Source: Sphingobium chlorophenolicum
GTDB taxonomy: Bacteria; Pseudomonadota; Alphaproteobacteria; Sphingomonadales; Sphingomonadaceae
Assembly: GCF_000722875.1 (NCBI RefSeq)
Contig: NZ_JFHR01000030.1
Coordinates: 1-59,587 of the forward strand
Length of the DNA: 59,587 bases
Reading direction: 5' to 3'
Both the position numbers and the translations under genes were made by a program. Position 1 is the first letter of the stretch, and each line of letters begins with the position of its first letter. The notes under the pieces were generated by a model. The model was not told the DNA's origin. It saw only the letters and a list, made by a program, of their open reading frames with translations, and searched no databases. This document shows positions 58,508-59,587 of the stretch, in pieces.

Positions 58508-59448
58508 TCAGCCTCGCGCGTCCGCCAGGTGAACCACGTTTGACGCCACTGGGACGCCGGTAATCAGACTTTGGAGGTGCTTAGCCCAAGCGCCTAGCGC
58601 CGCCACCTTTTCATCGTAATATTCATATAGGTTGTAGATGCCGCGAATGCCCGATGCCTCACCGCCTTGATGGTGATTGATCACGCGCTCCGTCACTTCG
58701 ATCGGGAATCCCAAAGCTTGAAGGTTCGTTGTGCCGGTCCGCCTAAGATCGTGCAGCCTCCACGGGGTGAGGGTCACGACATGCGGATCCTCCTCGCGTG
58801 CCACTGCTTCTTCATCAGCCTTCTTCTGAAGGATCGCCAACACCGCCTTATCCAGGGCTGTCTTCATATCGCTGAAGTTTGAAACTGGCGTCTTGCCGGT
58901 CGAGGATGGCAACACCAGCCCTCTTCTCTTCCAGCCAACCGCCTCCAGTTCCGCCATGGCAAGTTGGCTTAGCGGCACGAGGTGGTCATGCTCATTTTTC
59001 GCCCGCTCTCCATCGATCCGCCATACAGCCCGATCTTTCGAAAGCTCAGCCCATGGCATACCAGCAACTTCGCTCCGGCGCTGAAGGGTAATCATCAGCA
59101 GTCGCACCAGAGCGCCGCGCGGATCATCCAGCGTGAAGCTGGCATTCCATATAGCGACCAGTTCGTCAGGGGTTAGCACGCGCTTCCGGGCCTTCGCACC
59201 GCTCGGCGGGTCGATCTTGCTCATCGGTGACCGGGCGATGTCCTCACGCTTCTCCGCCCAGCGGAACAACGAGCTGAGCACAGCCCAGGCCGTACGCTGG
59301 AGCCCCGGCCGATCGCGCAGTCGGTCTAAGACCTGGTGAACATGCTCTGCCGCGATATCTGGGAGCGGCCGATCTGCCATGACAGGAACCACATGCATTT
59401 CCAGGACCCGCTTCGCCTGCCTCCATGATTTGCCCCACTCAGGCTCTA
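58508..59448 (-). pseudogene. Tyrosine integrase, N-terminus cut by an IS
   Basis: The visible catalytic domain has the arginine in LQRRSEVAGMPW, HDLRRTGTTNLQALG, INHHQGG and the tyrosine in the RGIYNLYEYYDEKV stretch. The reading frame runs back past the first ATG at 59398 (WGKSWRQAKRVLEMHVVPV), which belongs to the core-binding domain, to about 59448, where the IS end begins. The N-terminal arm-binding domain is missing from the window. The gene is probably inactive, or at best expressed from the inner start. Confidence 0.8.
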
Positions 59449-59587
59449 GGGTCAGGACTCATTGATTGATCCAGAATATGACGGTCGCGGCGATGCAGAT
59501 GGCGGACATGAAGGTATGGGCGCAACGATCGTAGCGCGTGTGGATGCGCCGCCAGTCCTTGATCCTGCCGAACATATTCTCGACTTT
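59449..59587 (-). mobile_element. End of an IS5-type insertion sequence (partial)
   Basis: GGGTCAGGACTC at 59449-59460 is probably the terminal inverted repeat. Inside it, on the minus strand, a transposase end reads VENMFGRIKDWRRIHTRYDR, then CAHTFMSAICIAATVIFWINQ and a stop, which matches IS5-family transposases. The rest lies beyond the window. Confidence 0.82.
59459..59587 (-). CDS. IS5-family transposase, C-terminal part
   Basis: Forty-two residues and the stop are inside the window. The residues MFGRIKDWRRIHTRYDR carry the C-terminal glutamate-region helix context of DDE transposases of the IS5 group. The start is beyond the right edge. Confidence 0.82.
   Translation of the reverse strand, partial: KVENMFGRIKDWRRIHTRYDRCAHTFMSAICIAATVIFWINQ

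Larger units (their letters stand above)
49083..59587. mobile_element. Integrated satellite-like island (right end outside the window)
   Basis: The segment starts at the 3' end of tRNA-Pro. It holds a tyrosine integrase, an AlpA-type regulator, a TOPRIM protein, a DUF927 helicase-like ATPase, a terminase-small-subunit-like gene and several very small overlapping genes, all on the minus strand, plus cargo. No capsid, tail or portal gene and no conjugation gene is visible. This set resembles P4-like phage satellites or other replicating islands. No repeat of the tRNA 3' end was noticed at the right side, so the right border is probably beyond the window. Confidence 0.72.

Overview
The window is GC-rich DNA from an alphaproteobacterium, most likely a sphingomonad (Sphingobium/Sphingomonas type). 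Pointers are an alphaproteobacterial LexA box of the form GAAC-N7-GAAC upstream of recA, the hybrid kinase CckA, a bactofilin with an M23 peptidase, and several families of dispersed palindromic intergenic repeats of the kind common in sphingomonads. Assignments rest on reading the proteins and motifs; no database search was run.

Layout. Positions 1-20000 are core housekeeping genes in mixed orientation: recA, a single-domain response regulator, cckA, a DUF2062 gene, smpB, dapA, a soluble lytic transglycosylase, greB, a small FlbD-like protein, a soluble chemoreceptor-like protein, a PPK2 kinase, aspS, rnd, an I78-type lipoprotein, a DUF1801 gene, an HNH-like gene, a PH-domain membrane protein, an AbrB/Doc toxin-antitoxin pair and lepA. 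Positions 20000-22700 hold a CsgG-like secreted protein, an acyltransferase and an SRPBCC protein. Positions 22760-39726 are one long minus-strand block: the str operon (rpsL, rpsG, fusA, tuf), then the S10 and spc operons from rpsJ to secY and adk. The alpha operon (rpsM, rpsK, rpoA, rplQ) does not follow adk. Structured spacers sit before rpsL, before rpsJ, between rpsJ and rplC, between rpsQ and rplN, and between rplO and secY. Positions 40162-49082 carry a peptidase-bactofilin pair, a ComM-type ATPase, and the yajC-secD-secF-Mth938-ppx-rlmE cluster, ending in tRNA-Pro(GGG).

From the 3' end of that tRNA to the right edge the content changes to a mobile island of at least 10 kb. Its backbone, read right to left on the minus strand, is a tyrosine integrase cut at its N-terminus by an IS5-type element, an unknown 281-aa protein, a cluster of TTGGC repeats, an AlpA-type regulator, small overlapping genes, a TOPRIM primase-like protein, a DUF927 helicase-like ATPase, a terminase-small-subunit-like protein and an XRE regulator. 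This resembles a phage satellite or integrative element with its own replication module. Between this backbone and the tRNA lie three unusual cargo genes: a trypsin-like serine protease with an apparent frameshift, a glutamine-synthetase-fold amidoligase-like protein with a long coiled coil, and a class II Fic protein. This protein-modification cargo is the best candidate for an undescribed system, plausibly defensive. That role is inferred only from the enzyme classes and from the location.
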